From assembly GCF_024139115.2 (NCBI RefSeq), contig NC_085141.1, positions 241,667,047 through 241,731,046 of the forward strand: a stretch of 64,000 bases of DNA. Direction: 5' to 3'. Each line of letters opens with the position of its first letter. Positions within the stretch are counted from its first letter, which is position 1. A program made the position numbers and the translations under genes. A model generated the notes under the pieces. It was not told the origin of the DNA. It was given only the letters and a program-made list of their open reading frames with translations, and searched no databases. Origin of the DNA: Armigeres subalbatus. Taxonomy: Eukaryota; Arthropoda; Insecta; Diptera; Culicidae. Below, in pieces: positions 11,606 to 23,609 of this stretch.

Positions 11606-14600
11606 GTAAACTATTCATTTATTTAGTTAACATCTAAACAGATAACACTGAATCAACAATTTGACGCCACAATGCACGGTTCGAGGCCGCATCTCTCCAT
11701 CCTCGGATACGCCCCACGCTCGCCAAGTCGTTCTGCACCTGGTCTGCCCATCTCGCTCGCTGCGCTCCACGCCGTCTCGTACCTGCCGGATCGGAAGCGA
11801 ACACCATCTTTGCAGGGTTGCTGTCCGGCATTCTTGCAACATGTCCTGCCCATCGTACCCTTCCGGCTTTAGCTACCTTCTGGATACTGGGTTCGCCGTA
11901 GAGTTGGGCGAGCTCATGGTTCATTCTTCGCCGCCACACACCATCTTCTTGCACACCGCCGAGTGCTTGCAAGTCCTCCTCGAGCATTGTCTATGTTTCA
12001 TGTCCGTAGATGACAACCGGTCTTATAAGCGTCTTGTACATGACACATTTGGTGTGATGGCGAATCTTTTTCGACCGCAATTTCTTCTGGAGCCCGTAGT
12101 AGGCCCGACTTCCACAGATGATGCGCCTTCGTATTTCACGACTAACGTTGTTGTCAGCCGTTAGCAAGGATCCGAGGTAGACGAATTCCTCGACCACCTC
12201 GAAGGTATCCCCGTCTATCGTAACACTGCTTCCCAGGCGGGCCCTGTCGCGCTCGGTTCCGCCCACAAGCATGTACTTTGTCTTTGACGCATTCACCACC
12301 AGTCCAACTTTTGTTGTCTCACGTTTCAGGCGGGTGTACAGTTCTGCCACCTTTGCAAATGTTCGGCCGACAATGTCCATGTCATCCGCGAAGCAAATAA
12401 ATTGACTGGATCTGTTGAAAATCGTACCCCGGCTGTTACACCCGGCTCTCCGCATGACACCTTCTAGCGCAATGTTGAACAACAGGCACGAAAGTCCATC
12501 ACCTTGTCTTAGTCCCCGGCGCGATTCGAACGAACTGGAGTGTTCGCCCGAAATCTTCACACAGTTTTGCACACCATCCACCGTTGCTTTGATCAGTCTG
12601 GTAAGCTTCCCAGGGAAGCTGTTCTCGTCCATAATTTTCCATAGCTCTACGCGGTCTATACTGTCGTATGCCGCCTTGAAATCAACGAACAGATGGTGCG
12701 TTGGGACCTGGTATTCACGGCATTTTTGAAGGATTTGCCGTACAGTAAAGATCTGGTCCGTTGTCGAGCGGCCGTCAACGAAGCCGGCTTGATAACTTCC
12801 CACAAACTCGTTCACTAATGGTGACAGACGACGGAAGATGATCTGAGATATCACTTTGTAGGCGGCATTAAGGATGGTGATCGCTCGAAAGTTCTCACAC
12901 CCCAGTTTGTCCTCTTTCTTGTAGATGGGGCATATAATCCCTTCCTTCCACTCCTCCGGTAGCTGTTCGGTTTCCCAGATTCTGACTATCAGTTTGTGCA
13001 GGCAAATGGCCAGCTTTTCCGGGCCCATCTTGATGAGCTCAGCTCCGATACCATCCTTACCAGCGGCTTTGTTGGTCTTTAGCTGTTGAATGGCATCCTT
13101 AACTTCCCTCAAGTTGGGGGCTGGTTGGCTTCCATCGTCCGCTGAACTGACGTAGTCATCTCCTCCGTTGCCTTGACTTTCACTGCCTGTACTCTCAGCG
13201 CCATTCAGATGTTCCTCGTAGTGCTGCTTCCACTTTTCGATCACCACACGTTCGTCCGTCAAGATGCTCCCATCCTTATCCCGGCACATTTCGGCTCGCG
13301 GCACGAAGCCTTTGCGGGATGCATTGAGCTTCTGATAGAATTTGCGTGTATTTTGAGAACGGCACAGCTGTTCCATCTCCTCGCACTCCGCTTCTTCCAG
13401 GCGGCGTTTCTTCTCCTGAAAAAGGCGGGTCTGCTGTCTCCGCTTCCGTCTATAACGTTCCACGTTCTGCCGGGTACCTTGCTGCAGCGCGACCGCCCGC
13501 GCTGGGTCCTTCTCCTCCAGAATCTGTCTGCACTCTTCGTCGAACCAATCGTTCCGTCGACCTCGACCCATATACCCGACGTTGTTCTCCGCTGCGTCGT
13601 TAATGGCTGCTTTGACTGTATTCCAGCAGTCCTCAAGAGGGGCCCCATCGAGCTCACCCTCTTCCGGCAACGCTGCCTCGAGATGCTGCGCGTATGCAGT
13701 GGCGACATCAGGTTGCTTCAGTCGCTCTAGGTCGTACCGCGGCGGTCGTCGGTACCGAACATTGTTGATGACGGATAGTTTTGGGCGCAGTTTAACCATC
13801 ACCAGATAGTGGTCCGAGTCGATGTTAGCGCCACGATATGTCCTGACGTCGATAATGTCGGAGAAGTGCCATCCATCAATCAGAACGTGGTCGATTTGTG
13901 ATTCTGTCTGCAGTGGTGATCTCCAGGTGTACCGATACGGGAGGCTGTGTTGGAAGTAGGTGCTGCGAATGGCCATATTCTTGGAGGCGGCGAAATCAAT
14001 TAGTCGTAGGCCGTCTTCGTTCGTCAGCCGGTGAGCGCTGAACTTTCCAATAGTCGGTATAAACTCCTCCTCTTGGCCAACCTGAGCGTTCAAATCTCCT
14101 ATGATGATTTTGACGTCGTGGCTTGGGCAGCTGTCGTACTCACGTTCCAGCTGCGCGTAGAATGCGTCCTTATCATCATCAGTGCTTCCGGAGTGTGGGC
14201 TATGGACGTTGATTATGCTGAAGTTGAAGAACCGGCCTTTGATCCTCAACCTGCACATTCTTTCATTGATCGGCCACCACCCGATCACGCGCCTTTGCAT
14301 ATCGCCCATCACTATGAAAGCTGTTCCCAGCTCGTGTGTTGCCGCAGCTCTGGTAGATGGTATAATTACCTCTAAACGTTTGCACCATTGATCCCTTCCA
14401 ACAAACCTCCTGCAGCGCTACGATGCCGAATCCACGGTCCTTGAGCACATCGGCGAGTATGCGTGTGCTCCCGATGAAGTTGAGAGATTTGCAGTTCCAC
14501 GAACCGAGTTTCCAATCGCTAGTCCTTTTCGTTGCAGTGGTCTTCGCCGATGGTTCTGGTCCGTACTCTCTTGTTGATTGTTCGTTGCTTATGATTTTAA

Positions 14601-14980
14601 AGGCTGGCTTGCAGGGCCTGACACCAAACCCCTAAATTTCCGGAGGACCATTCCTCCTTATTTCCGGTGGACCATGGTGCACAGTTTCACTTAGAGTCCT
14701 CGCTGGTACACGGACGATGATCAGCCGCCCCTAACATGGAGAACAGACGCTGTTGTGAGCCGATCCTGACATGGAGAACAGACGCTCAATAAGATTTGCA
14801 CCTCCGGAGAGGAGCAAACCCCCCCTTCCCTGTCAGCATACGACCATAGTTCCCACCGGGGTTGGTTACCCGATCTTCCCTAAGGTTGCTCGTATCCCTG
14901 CCAGCACCGCGGGGAGGTAGGGATAGGAGTTGCTGGGTAAGAGGCTAAGGACCGCGAGATGGGGTCTATTTTATTCCTTC
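11606..14980 (-). mobile_element. RTE-clade non-LTR retrotransposon, nearly full length
   Basis: The coding region (11634-about 14560, minus strand) is followed on its 3' side by a very short untranslated tail rich in TAA/AAATAAATGA words (about 11606-11633). It is preceded by about 400 bases of GC-rich leader up to roughly 14980. A short 3' tail of low complexity rather than poly(A) and a single endonuclease/reverse transcriptase ORF are typical of RTE elements. I could not find a clear target-site duplication, so both ends are approximate. Confidence 0.8.
11634..14560 (-). pseudogene. RTE endonuclease/reverse transcriptase, broken
   Basis: The protein nicks target DNA and copies element RNA (target-primed reverse transcription). 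The N-terminal AP-type endonuclease begins near 14560 (GSWNCKSLNF, ALQEVCWKG). After a frameshift near 14320 the main frame of about 770 codons runs from 14312 to 11991. It contains GDLNAQVG, SQIDHVLIDG and the catalytic SDH of the endonuclease. Reverse transcriptase motifs follow: KAAGKDGIGAELI, QAGFVDGRSTTDQIF, FVDFKAAYDSID, GLRQGDGLSC and the active-site box CFADDMDIV (FADD instead of the commoner YADD). A TAG at 11991-11993 interrupts the frame where related proteins have Trp (YGHET-stop-TM). The same frame then continues to 11634 through RRRMNHEL and RVRWAGHVARM. About a dozen residues appear deleted after the stop. The copy is therefore dead but young. Confidence 0.88.
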
Positions 14981-15439
14981 AGGTACGCGAAGTACCAATG
15001 GTACGCTTTACCCAGCATTTGCCGTGCCGTAAACTAATTATTATCAAATAATAATTTTAGTATTTGTGAAATAGTTGGTTTTATCATTCCAAGCAAATTT
15101 TAATCTATGTTTATTTACGTGTTCTTATGAGGTTCTACAGTTTTGGCATCACTTATTTATCAAATTTAGGGATCGTATTATATGTGAAATCATGTTTTCC
15201 CAAATCTTAAATAAACTTCAATATTCTTGTATATGTAGTAGCAATAAATCATTACCTAAAATAGGATCAAGAATGTTATTATAATGAAGGCTATTACGAA
15301 CAAATTTTGTTATATCTTATTAGATGCAGGATTAAGTTTGTAATGTATCGTTTATCAATGCTGCATGGATATTTTTAGTCATTTGACTGGACAGATAAGT
15401 TTGTTTGGTTTTAACTCTTCCAATATTGCATTCCGGCAT
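14981..15439. other. No recognisable gene
   Basis: AT-rich sequence between the LINE leader and a short repeat-like segment. The open frame at 15075-15284 has no recognisable domain. Confidence 0.5.
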
Positions 15440-15560
15440 GGTGTGGAGAGATAGCGCGACAGCAGCAGCAAAGGCATGAGAGTTCAATTCCAGGTAACAT
15501 CAGATTTATTGAACTGAACAGCCTAGGGCTGAAAGTCTCCTTAATAAAGATAAAAAAACT
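15440..15560 (+). repeat. Possible 3' tail of a dispersed retroelement
   Basis: The stretch ends in AGCCTAGGGCTGAAAGTCTC followed by CTTAATAAAGAT and an A-rich run. I recall this GGGCTGAAAGTCTC...AATAAAG pattern as a frequent repeat end in mosquito DNA, but the window holds no second copy to compare. The call is therefore tentative. Confidence 0.25.
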
Positions 15561-18500
15561 TTGCTTCGTCGATTAGCGGCAATTATAACTCTCAAATGTT
15601 TAATAGAGGGAATAAATTTTTTTGTTGAATAATAGTTAATCGTATATCACGTTGCTAAAGTAATAAATTATGTCATTTCCAAAATAACAATGTTTATCCA
15701 CATAATAACAATGTTAAAAGTAGCATATGAAATCAACTTTCTCGACGGGACGAACTTCCCACGTTTATGCACCGATAGAACACTTATTCAATTTGCAGAT
15801 GGTGGAAAAGGGATAATATGATCGAAGAAAATAATAAATAAGATAATTTTGATTGAATAAGCAAGCACATTTTTTTTAACTTTAGTAATTGAGGAAAATG
15901 GGATGGGAAAAATCGACAAACCTTTTCGTTCAGGAAGCGGTCGTCTACATGTGAGCAGTAAAGCAGACTCCAGATCAAGGCGTTTAAGCGGGTGAGGGAA
16001 AAACATGGTGATGTCTGTGGGCAAGTTTTACTGTCCAACAGTCGTATAACTTGCCGTATAAGTCGTATAAGTTTCCTTGGGGTGGAGTAAAGTTGTTCAA
16101 CATGTCGGAGCGTGTGTGGGGCTTCTTAGCGTTGACATTCTTCTTGACTTTGGTAGGCTTCACCCGGAGTTCACCACCTACGCTCAGGTCAATTCTACTT
16201 ACGTGGCACAATTGTTCGGAACAATGTTCACTGCAGACACCAGAACGATAGCTGCGCACACGGATTTTTTAAGACGCAAGCCAGTTATCGGACTTTGGAA
16301 ATCGTTTCGGTGGATAAGATTCTGTCACTCCGAAATGGTAATAAAACTGGTTTTGAATCGCACACTATGGTAAGAGAGTTAGATTTTCTGTAACAGAATA
16401 AAATCCCAGATTCTGGCTTAGGTGGATTTTATACCCGCTGGACCGTGGTTTATAAAACCGTCATGGCATAAAATGCCAAACATGATAGTGGGGGAAGAGA
16501 CTAGACAATTCAAATTTAAATTTGTATACAAAAACAACTTCAACAAGAAAAGGGATCAGGATTACAAAACTTGTTTGTTCCTGACCGATGGTACGATAGG
16601 ATTGATCTGATCTGAGAGGTAACAAGCTTACCAAACGAAAAATTGCATCAATGTCATTGACAACAACGTCCTCTTTGGATATTGTTTGCTGAATAAATTT
16701 TCTGCTGCAGTAACCTTCGCTGACGCACGCTTGTGATTCTGATACTGTTATCGCCAAGCGATGATGTTTAGCACTTTGAAGAAAATTTGTCTCTGATCGG
16801 TGGAATCTTTACGATTGAACTGCTTTCCATTGTCAACATTCATTTGGGTAAACCAAAACAGAATCTCTTGAGAAAATTTCATTCGTCTGACTAATGATTT
16901 TTTAATCGAACGGTAAATCAATGCATTCACATTTATGTTAATGAACTCTCCACCCATTGTCCATCCGTCAGACATAAAAGTATACCTCGCATAGCTTTAT
17001 AAAATCACGAACCAGAAACCTGTAAATGTTGAACATTTGTTTTCAATATTTCCATGTTTTGCAGTTTTATTTATTCTTTTATTTAGAATACAATCGTAAG
17101 TATACAAGTATACGGGTTTTCGGATCAGATATAACAGTATCGGTTCAATATCATCTTGAATTTAGATACAAACATGTTTTGCTCCAGGAAATTCACATAC
17201 ATTTTTTTGGTCACCTGCTCACATGGGACCACACCATAGTACTGTTATCGGAGCAATCGTATCCCATCCAGCTCAGGTGTAACGAAATGGAAAACTGGGG
17301 AAGCATCGGACGATTGCTTCGGTTGAACAGTGGGAGCTTTTGAAATTTATAGCACTCTGTTGTTTCTCGTTTCCCAAATTGAGTTAGTCTCGACCTTCTC
17401 GGGCGGGTTGGAAAACCGATGAGTGGGGGTGTGGACGACTGTTTCGTTCTGACTTGACAAATGGGGACACTTGGTGGCTGGGAACGGGTTGCCTCCGATG
17501 AAAAATCCACTCGTCATTGGCCACCTAAAAACGATTTATCAACATTTCTCCTGGAGCGCAATCACCGCACCGCATCGAGTTGACCTTTTGGGCAGAAGCG
17601 TGCAAGCAAATTTCTTTCGCACGTCCGGATGCCGGACGCACCCTGTGAGTTCGATGACGATGGCTACGACGTGCTCGGCTGGCGACGGGAGAAAATGTGC
17701 GCCCGGCAAATCCTCCGGGTTATTTATGACCATAAACTTTCTGACAGCTCGTAAAGCAAGTAAATATATCACACGCTGATCCCTTCCATCATGGACAAGA
17801 CAGCCAACGTCCGCACGTTTACCAGCCATCTCCCACAAGATGAAAAAAAGTTGTACACATTTATTTGGGAACGTGATAAAAAATTGATTGAAAATCATGA
17901 TAACTACAGTTCTGAAAATACGGTTTATTTGGCATCAACATTTTATAGTTTCATAAACAATTTGAAATAAAAGTGCATATTGATAATAAATGTAACTTCT
18001 CAATCAAATTTACCGTGTAGCTATCGAACAGAAGGCTACTCCCGAAGAAAGTCCAAATAGATTGAACTATACATAGCCAAAAGTTTCACCCTCATTGTGA
18101 TGATTTGCGAAAAATTACGCCCACCCACCGAACTCTCCGCTTCTTTTGTTCAATTTTTTCTTCTGGTTCTCTTGCGAAAGGTAATTTACACGCAAACTAA
18201 AGAAAAAAAAAACGCATCATTCTGGAAACATTAGCTCCCCCTCCGACTGTGGTTGAGTGCTGTCCTGTGTCTTGCAGCGTCCAACTACCGAGTCTGACTT
18301 TATACGCTTTTCGTGTTTGGGTGGACCTCCAAGAGGGGACACGTTCAACAATAAATAAGACTCATTTTCGTGTGGCTACAATTTAATTGTTCTGCTGATG
18401 ATAGTTCACTCTCCACGGGGGAAGGACCTGCGTAAAACTAGGCAATCATCATTTCATGGGGGGACACGTGAAGAGCGCGTTGTGTTGACCGGGCGGGCGG

Positions 18501-19090
18501 CGCCAGCGGTAGGATATTAATTGAGGTTTGTAGTAGTTCGAGTGGTCACTTAAGTGCTGGAACCGAAAAACGTAATTTTCTACGGTATGACAAGCATATT
18601 ACGAAAAGATTAAGGGTGACAAAGAATGATGTGGTGGAAGGGAAAATTGTATCGATGGCAATGAATGTGCCGGAATCATGGATTTCTTGGCAATTTCCAT
18701 AGGCTTCACATGAAATTGAAAATGACTCTCCGTTTTCGACCAGATCTCGTGAAGATTGAACACCTTACTACTACAATTAAAAAATGGACAGGGCACGATA
18801 TGACCAAAGAAATCGTATGATAGTTTAACTGAAAAATTACTAATTCTGTACGGAAAAAAAGTAATAGTTTTCACAAAAATCTATTGGTGGTCTTTATATG
18901 GATCTTTAAAAATTGAGTTCAAGTAGCAAAATTGAAAAAGTTTTTGCAGTGTTTCCTAAAAAAAACGCCCAAAACATCAAACAAGGATGTATGAGCAAAA
19001 ACAAAAATATTATTTTTTATTATTTCTGAAGAACGAACATCTTAACGAACTTCTTGAACCAAAATTATATTATTTTCGTTAGACATTTCG
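15561..19090. other. Low-repeat DNA, no supported gene
   Basis: About 3.5 kb with mixed composition, more GC-rich around 17,460-17,780 and 18,120-18,520. Short open frames occur on both strands (for example 17211-17510 and 17539-17898, minus), but none shows a domain, a biased codon pattern or convincing splice sites. It may be intron or intergenic DNA of a host gene. Confidence 0.5.
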
Positions 19091-19095
19091 TCCCT

Positions 19096-22000
19096 CCTTG
19101 GGAGCCTCCTTTCAAGAGGCTTGGGAGCCTCCTTTCAAGAGGCTTGGGAGCCTCCTTTCAAGAGGCTTGGGAGCCTCCTTTCAAGAGGCTTGGGAGCCTC
19201 CTTTCAAGAGGCTTGGGAGCCTCCTTTCAAGAGGCTTGGGAGCCTCCTTTCAAGAGGCTTGGGAGCCTCCTTTCAAGAGGCTTGGGAGCCTCCTTTCAAG
19301 AGGCTTGGGAGCCTCCTTTCAAGAGGCTTGGGAGCCTCCTTTCAAGAGGCTTGGGAGCCTCCTTTCAAGAGGCTTGGGAGCCTCCTTTCAAGAGGCTTGG
19401 GAGCCTCCTTTCAAGAGGCTTGGGAGCCTCCTTTCAAGAGGCTTGGGAGCCTCCTTTCAAGAGGCTTGGGAGCCTCCTTTCAAGAGGCTTGGGAGCCTCC
19501 TTTCAAGAGGCTCGGAAGCCTCCTTTCAAGAGGCTCGGGATCCTCCTTTCAAGAGACTCGGGAGCCTCCTTTCAAGAGGTTTGGGAGCCTCCTTTCAAGA
19601 GGCTCGGAAGCCTCCTTTCAAGAGACTCAGGAGCCTCCTTTCAAGAGGCTTGGGAGCCTCCTTTCAAGAGGCTTGGGAGCCTCCTTTCAAGAGGCTTGGG
19701 AGCCTCCTTTCAAGAGGCTTGGGAGCCTCCTTTCAAGAGGCTTGGGAGCCTCCTTTCAAGAGGCTTGGGAGCCTCCTTTCAAGAGGCTTGGGAGCCTCCT
19801 TTCAAGAGGCTTGGGAGCCTCCTTTCAAGAGGCTTGGGAGCCTCCTTTCAAGAGGCTCTGTAGCCTCCTTTCAAGAGGCTTGGGAACCTCTTTTCAAGAG
19901 GCTTGGGAGCCTCCTTTCAAGAGGCTTGGGAGCCTCCTTTCAAGAGGCTTGGGAGCCTCCTTTCAAGAGGCTTGGGAGCCTCCTTTCAAGAGGCTTGGGA
20001 GCCTCCTTTCAAGAGGCTTGGGAGCCTCCTTTCAAGAGGCTTGGGAGCCTCCTTTCAAGAGGCTCGGAAGCCTCCTTTCAAGAGGCTCGGAAGCCTCCTT
20101 TCAAGAGGCTCGGAAGCCTCCTTTCAAGAGGCTCGGAAGCCTCCTTTCAAGAGGCTCGGAAGCCTCCTTTCAAGAGGCTCTTCAAGAGGCTCGGAAGCCT
20201 CCTTTCAAGAGGCTCGGAAGCCTCCTTTCAAGAGGCTCCAGGCCTCCTTTCAAGAGGCTCAGAGCCTCCTTTCAAGAGGCTCGGAAGCCTCATTTCAAGA
20301 GGCTCGGAAGCCTCCTTTCAAGAGGCTCAGGCCTCCTTTCAAGAGGCCTCGGAAGCCTCCTTTCAAGAGTCTCAGGCCTCCTTTCAAGAGGCTCCAGGCC
20401 TCCTTTCAAGAGGCTCAGAAGCCTCCTTTCAAGAGGCTCTGAAGCCTCCTTTCAAGAGGCTCAGAAGCCTCCTTTCAAGAGGATCAGAAGCCTCCTTTCA
20501 AGAGGCTCAGAAGCCTCTTTCAAGAGGCTCAGAAGCCTCCTTTCAAGAGGCTCAGAGCCTCCTTTCAAGAGGCTCAGAAGCCTCCTTTCAAGAGGCTCAG
20601 AAGCCTCCTTTCAAGAGGCTCGGAAGCCTCCTTTCAAGAGGCTCAGAAGCCTCCTTTCAAGAGGCTCAGGAAGCCTCCTTTCAAGAGGCTCAGGAAGCCT
20701 CCTTACAACAGGCTCGGAAGCCGCCTTCCAAGAGGCTGAAAAGCCCCTTTCAAGAGGCTCGGAAGCCTCCTTTCAAGAGGCTCAGAAGTCTCCTTTCAAG
20801 AGGCTCAGAAACCTCCTTTCAAGAGGCTCGGGAACCTCCTTTCAAGAGGCTCAGGCCTCCTTTCCAAGAGGCTCGAAGCCTCCTTTCAAGAGGCTCAGAA
20901 GCCTTTTTCAAGAGGCTCCGGAAGCCTCCTTTCAAGAGGCTCGGAAGCCTTCTTTTAAGAGGCTCAGAAGCCTTTTTCAAGAGGCTCGGAAGCCTCCTTT
21001 CAAGAGGCTAAGAAGCCTCCTTTCAAGTGGCTCGGAATCCTCCTTTCAAGAGGTCTGGAAGCCTCCTTTCAAGAGGCTCAGAAGCCTCCTTTCAAGAGGC
21101 TCAGAAGCCTCCTTTCAAGAGGCTCAGGAAGCCTCCTTTCAAGAGGCTCAGGCCTCCTTTCAAGAGCTCAGAAGCCTCCTTTCAAGAGGCTCAGGAAGCC
21201 TCCTTTCAAGAGGCTCAGAGCCTCCTTTCAAGAGGCCTCAGAAGCCTCCTTTCAAGAGGCTCAGAAGCCTCCTTTCAAGAGGCTCAGAAGCCTCCTTTCA
21301 AGAGGCTCAGAGGCCTCCTTTCAAGAGGCTCAGAAGCCTCCTTTCAAGAGGCTCGGAAGCCTCCTTTCAAGAGGCTCGGAAGCCTCCTTTCAAGAGGCTC
21401 GGAAGCCTCCTTTTTTCCTTTTTTCCTCCTTTCAAGAGGCTCCTCCTCCTTTCAAGAGGCTCGGAAGCCTCCTTTCAAGAGGCTCGGAAGCCTCCTTTCA
21501 AGAGGCTCGGAAGCCTCCTTTCAAGAGGCTCAGGCCTCCTTTCAAGAGGCTCGGAAGCCTCCTTTCAAGAGGCTCAGGAAGCCTCCTTTCAAGAGGCTCG
21601 GAAGCCTCCTTTCAAGAGGCTCAGAAGCCTCCTTTCAAGAGGCTCAGGAAGCCTCCTTTCAAGAGGCTCAGAAGCCTCCTTTCAAGAGGCTCAGGAAGCC
21701 TCCTTTCAAGAGGCTCAGAGCCTCCTTTCAAGAGGCTCAGGCCTCCTTTCAAGAGGCTCAAGCCTCCTTTCAAGAGGCTCAGGAAGCCTCCTTTCAAGAG
21801 GCTCAGAAGCCTCCTTTCAAGAGGCTCAGAGCCTCCTTTCAAGAGGCTCAGAAGCCTCCTTTCAAGAGGCTCGGAAGCCTCCTTTCAAGAGGCTCAGGAA
21901 GCCTCCTTTCAAGAGGCTCAGAAGCCTCCTTTCAAGAGGCTCAGAAGCCTCCTTTCAAGAGGCTCAGAAGCCTCCTTTCAAGAGGCTCAGAAGCCTCCTT

Positions 22001-23217
22001 TCAAGAGGCTCAGAGCCTCCTTTCAAGAGGCTCAGAAGCCTCCTTTCAAGAGGCTCAGAAGCCTCCTTTCAAGAGGCTCGGAAGCCTCCTTTCAAGAGGC
22101 TCAGAAGCCTCCTTTCAAGAGGCTCAGGAAGCCTCCTTTCAAGAGGCTCAGAAGCCTCCTTTCAAGAGGCTCAGAAGCCTCCTTTCAGAGGCTCAGAAGC
22201 CTCCTTTCAAGAGGCTCAGAAGCCTCCTTTCAAGAGGCTCAGAGCCTCCTTTCAAGAGGCTCAGGCCTCCTTTCAAGAGGCTCAGAAGCCTCCTTTCAAG
22301 AGGCTCAGGAAGCCTCCTTTCAAGAGGCTCAGAGCCTCCTTTCAAGAGGCTCAGGAAGCCTCCTTTCAAGAGGCTCAGAGCCTCCTTTCAAGAGGCTCAG
22401 AAGCCTCCTTTCAAGAGGCTCAGGCCTTTTTTCAAGAGGCTCAGGCCTGCTTTCAAGAGGCTCAGGCCTGCTTTCAAGAGGCTTGGAAGCCTCCTTTCAC
22501 GAGGCTCGGAAGCCTCCTTTCAAGAGGCTCGGAAGCCTCCTTTCAAGAGGCTCAGGCCTCCTTTCAAGAGGCTCAGAAGCCTCCTTTCAAGAGGCTCAGA
22601 AGCCTCCTTTCAAGAGGCTCAGAAGCCTCCTTCAAGAGGCTCAGAAGCCTCCTTTCAAGAGGCTCAGGAAGCCTCCTTTCAAGAGAGCTCAGAGCCTCCT
22701 TTCAAGAGGCCTCAGAAGCCTCCTTTCAAGAGGCTCAGAAGCCTCCTTTCAAGAGGCTCAGAAGCCTCCTTTCAAGAGGCTCAGGAAGCCTCCTTTCAAG
22801 AGGCTCAGAAGCCTCCTTTCAAGAGGCTCAGGCCTCCTTTCAAGAGGCTCAGAAGCCTCCTTTCAAGAGGCTCCAAGCCTCCTTTCAAGAGGCTCAGAAG
22901 CCTCCTTTCAAGAGGCTCAGAAGCCTCCTTTCAAGAGGCTCAGAAGCCTCCTTTCAAGAGGCTCAGAAGCCTCCTTTCAAGAGGCTCAGAAGCCTCCTTT
23001 CAAGAGGCTGGAAGCCTCCTTTCAAGAGGCCTGGAAGCCTCCTTTTAAGCAGCTCAGAAGCCTCCTTTCAAGAGGCTCGGAAGCCTCCTTTCAAGAGGCT
23101 CAGAAGCCTGCTTTCAAGAGGCTCGAAAACCTTCTTTCAAGAGGCTCGGAAGCCTCCTTTCAAGAGGATCGGAAGCCTCTTCTCAAGAGGTTCGGAATCC
23201 TCTTTTCAAGAGGTTCG
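19096..23217. repeat. 4.1-kb satellite of about 180 hairpin-bearing 21-24-bp units
   Basis: The invariant core of each unit is GCCTCCTTTCAAGAGGC, in which GCCTC and GAGGC can pair around the loop CTTTCAA (AGCCTC/GAGGCT in most units). Between cores there are only a few bases: TTGGGA, TCGGAA, TCAGAA, TCAGGAA, TCAGA or TCAG. Unit length is therefore mostly 23 bp, with 24, 22 and 21 in variants. The left 0.95 kb is almost pure TTGGGA type apart from a patch at about 19510-19640. Further right the TCGGAA and then TCAGAA types dominate, with more point changes. One disruption with T-rich filler lies at 21409-21430. The unit has no stop triplet in any plus-strand frame, which produces very long accidental open frames. 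Confidence 0.97.
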
Positions 23218-23402
23218 TATGGATTTATAAATGTAAGTGTGATCATTAATACTTACAACATTATTCATCGTCTATTTCAAGTTGCTTTTTTCGCGTATGT
23301 GGGACGCACGCAGTAAAAATTATTTATTGTGAAGCTGATGCGTTGGTGAGTAAAGAAAAATAAGACGAGGAATAATATTTCGGGTACTTATTCAAAAGGA
23401 CG

Positions 23403-23585
23403 TATGTGATTTTGTAAACAAAGATTCAAACGTCGATTTGTCCAATCTGGTGACACTCCCACGCAAACCAACATTACCAACAGGTAGCCAAAGCCTCCCC
23501 CTACCTGTATATGGTGATGGTTTGCGTGGGAGTGTCACCAGATTGGACAAATCGACGTTTGAATCTTTGTTTACAAAATCACATA
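23403..23585. repeat. Foldback with arms of about 70 bp
   Basis: The left arm starts TATGTGATTTTGTAAAC and the right arm ends GTTTACAAAATCACATA. Between them the sequence pairs nearly perfectly through CACTCCCACGCAAACCA (left) and TGGTTTGCGTGGGAGTG (right). A spacer of about 45 bases contains its own smaller ACAGGTAG/CTACCTGT pair. It is likely a MITE-type foldback, sitting between two unrelated tandem arrays. Confidence 0.85.
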
Positions 23586-23609
23586 AGTTATTCTGAACCG
23601 TACCCGAGA

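Noticed and set aside
11661..12164. 167-codon plus-strand frame, and similar frames at 13173-13730
   Set aside because: They are antisense shadows of the RTE reverse transcriptase coding strand.
19096..23217. CRISPR array, because of short palindromic repeats
   Set aside because: Linkers are only 3-7 bases and not unique spacers, no cas genes are present, and the context is a eukaryotic genome.
19054..23316. Giant repetitive protein genes of 269 to 1369 codons
   Set aside because: The repeat unit lacks stops in all plus frames, so long frames arise automatically. No promoter, splice or codon-position signal supports translation.
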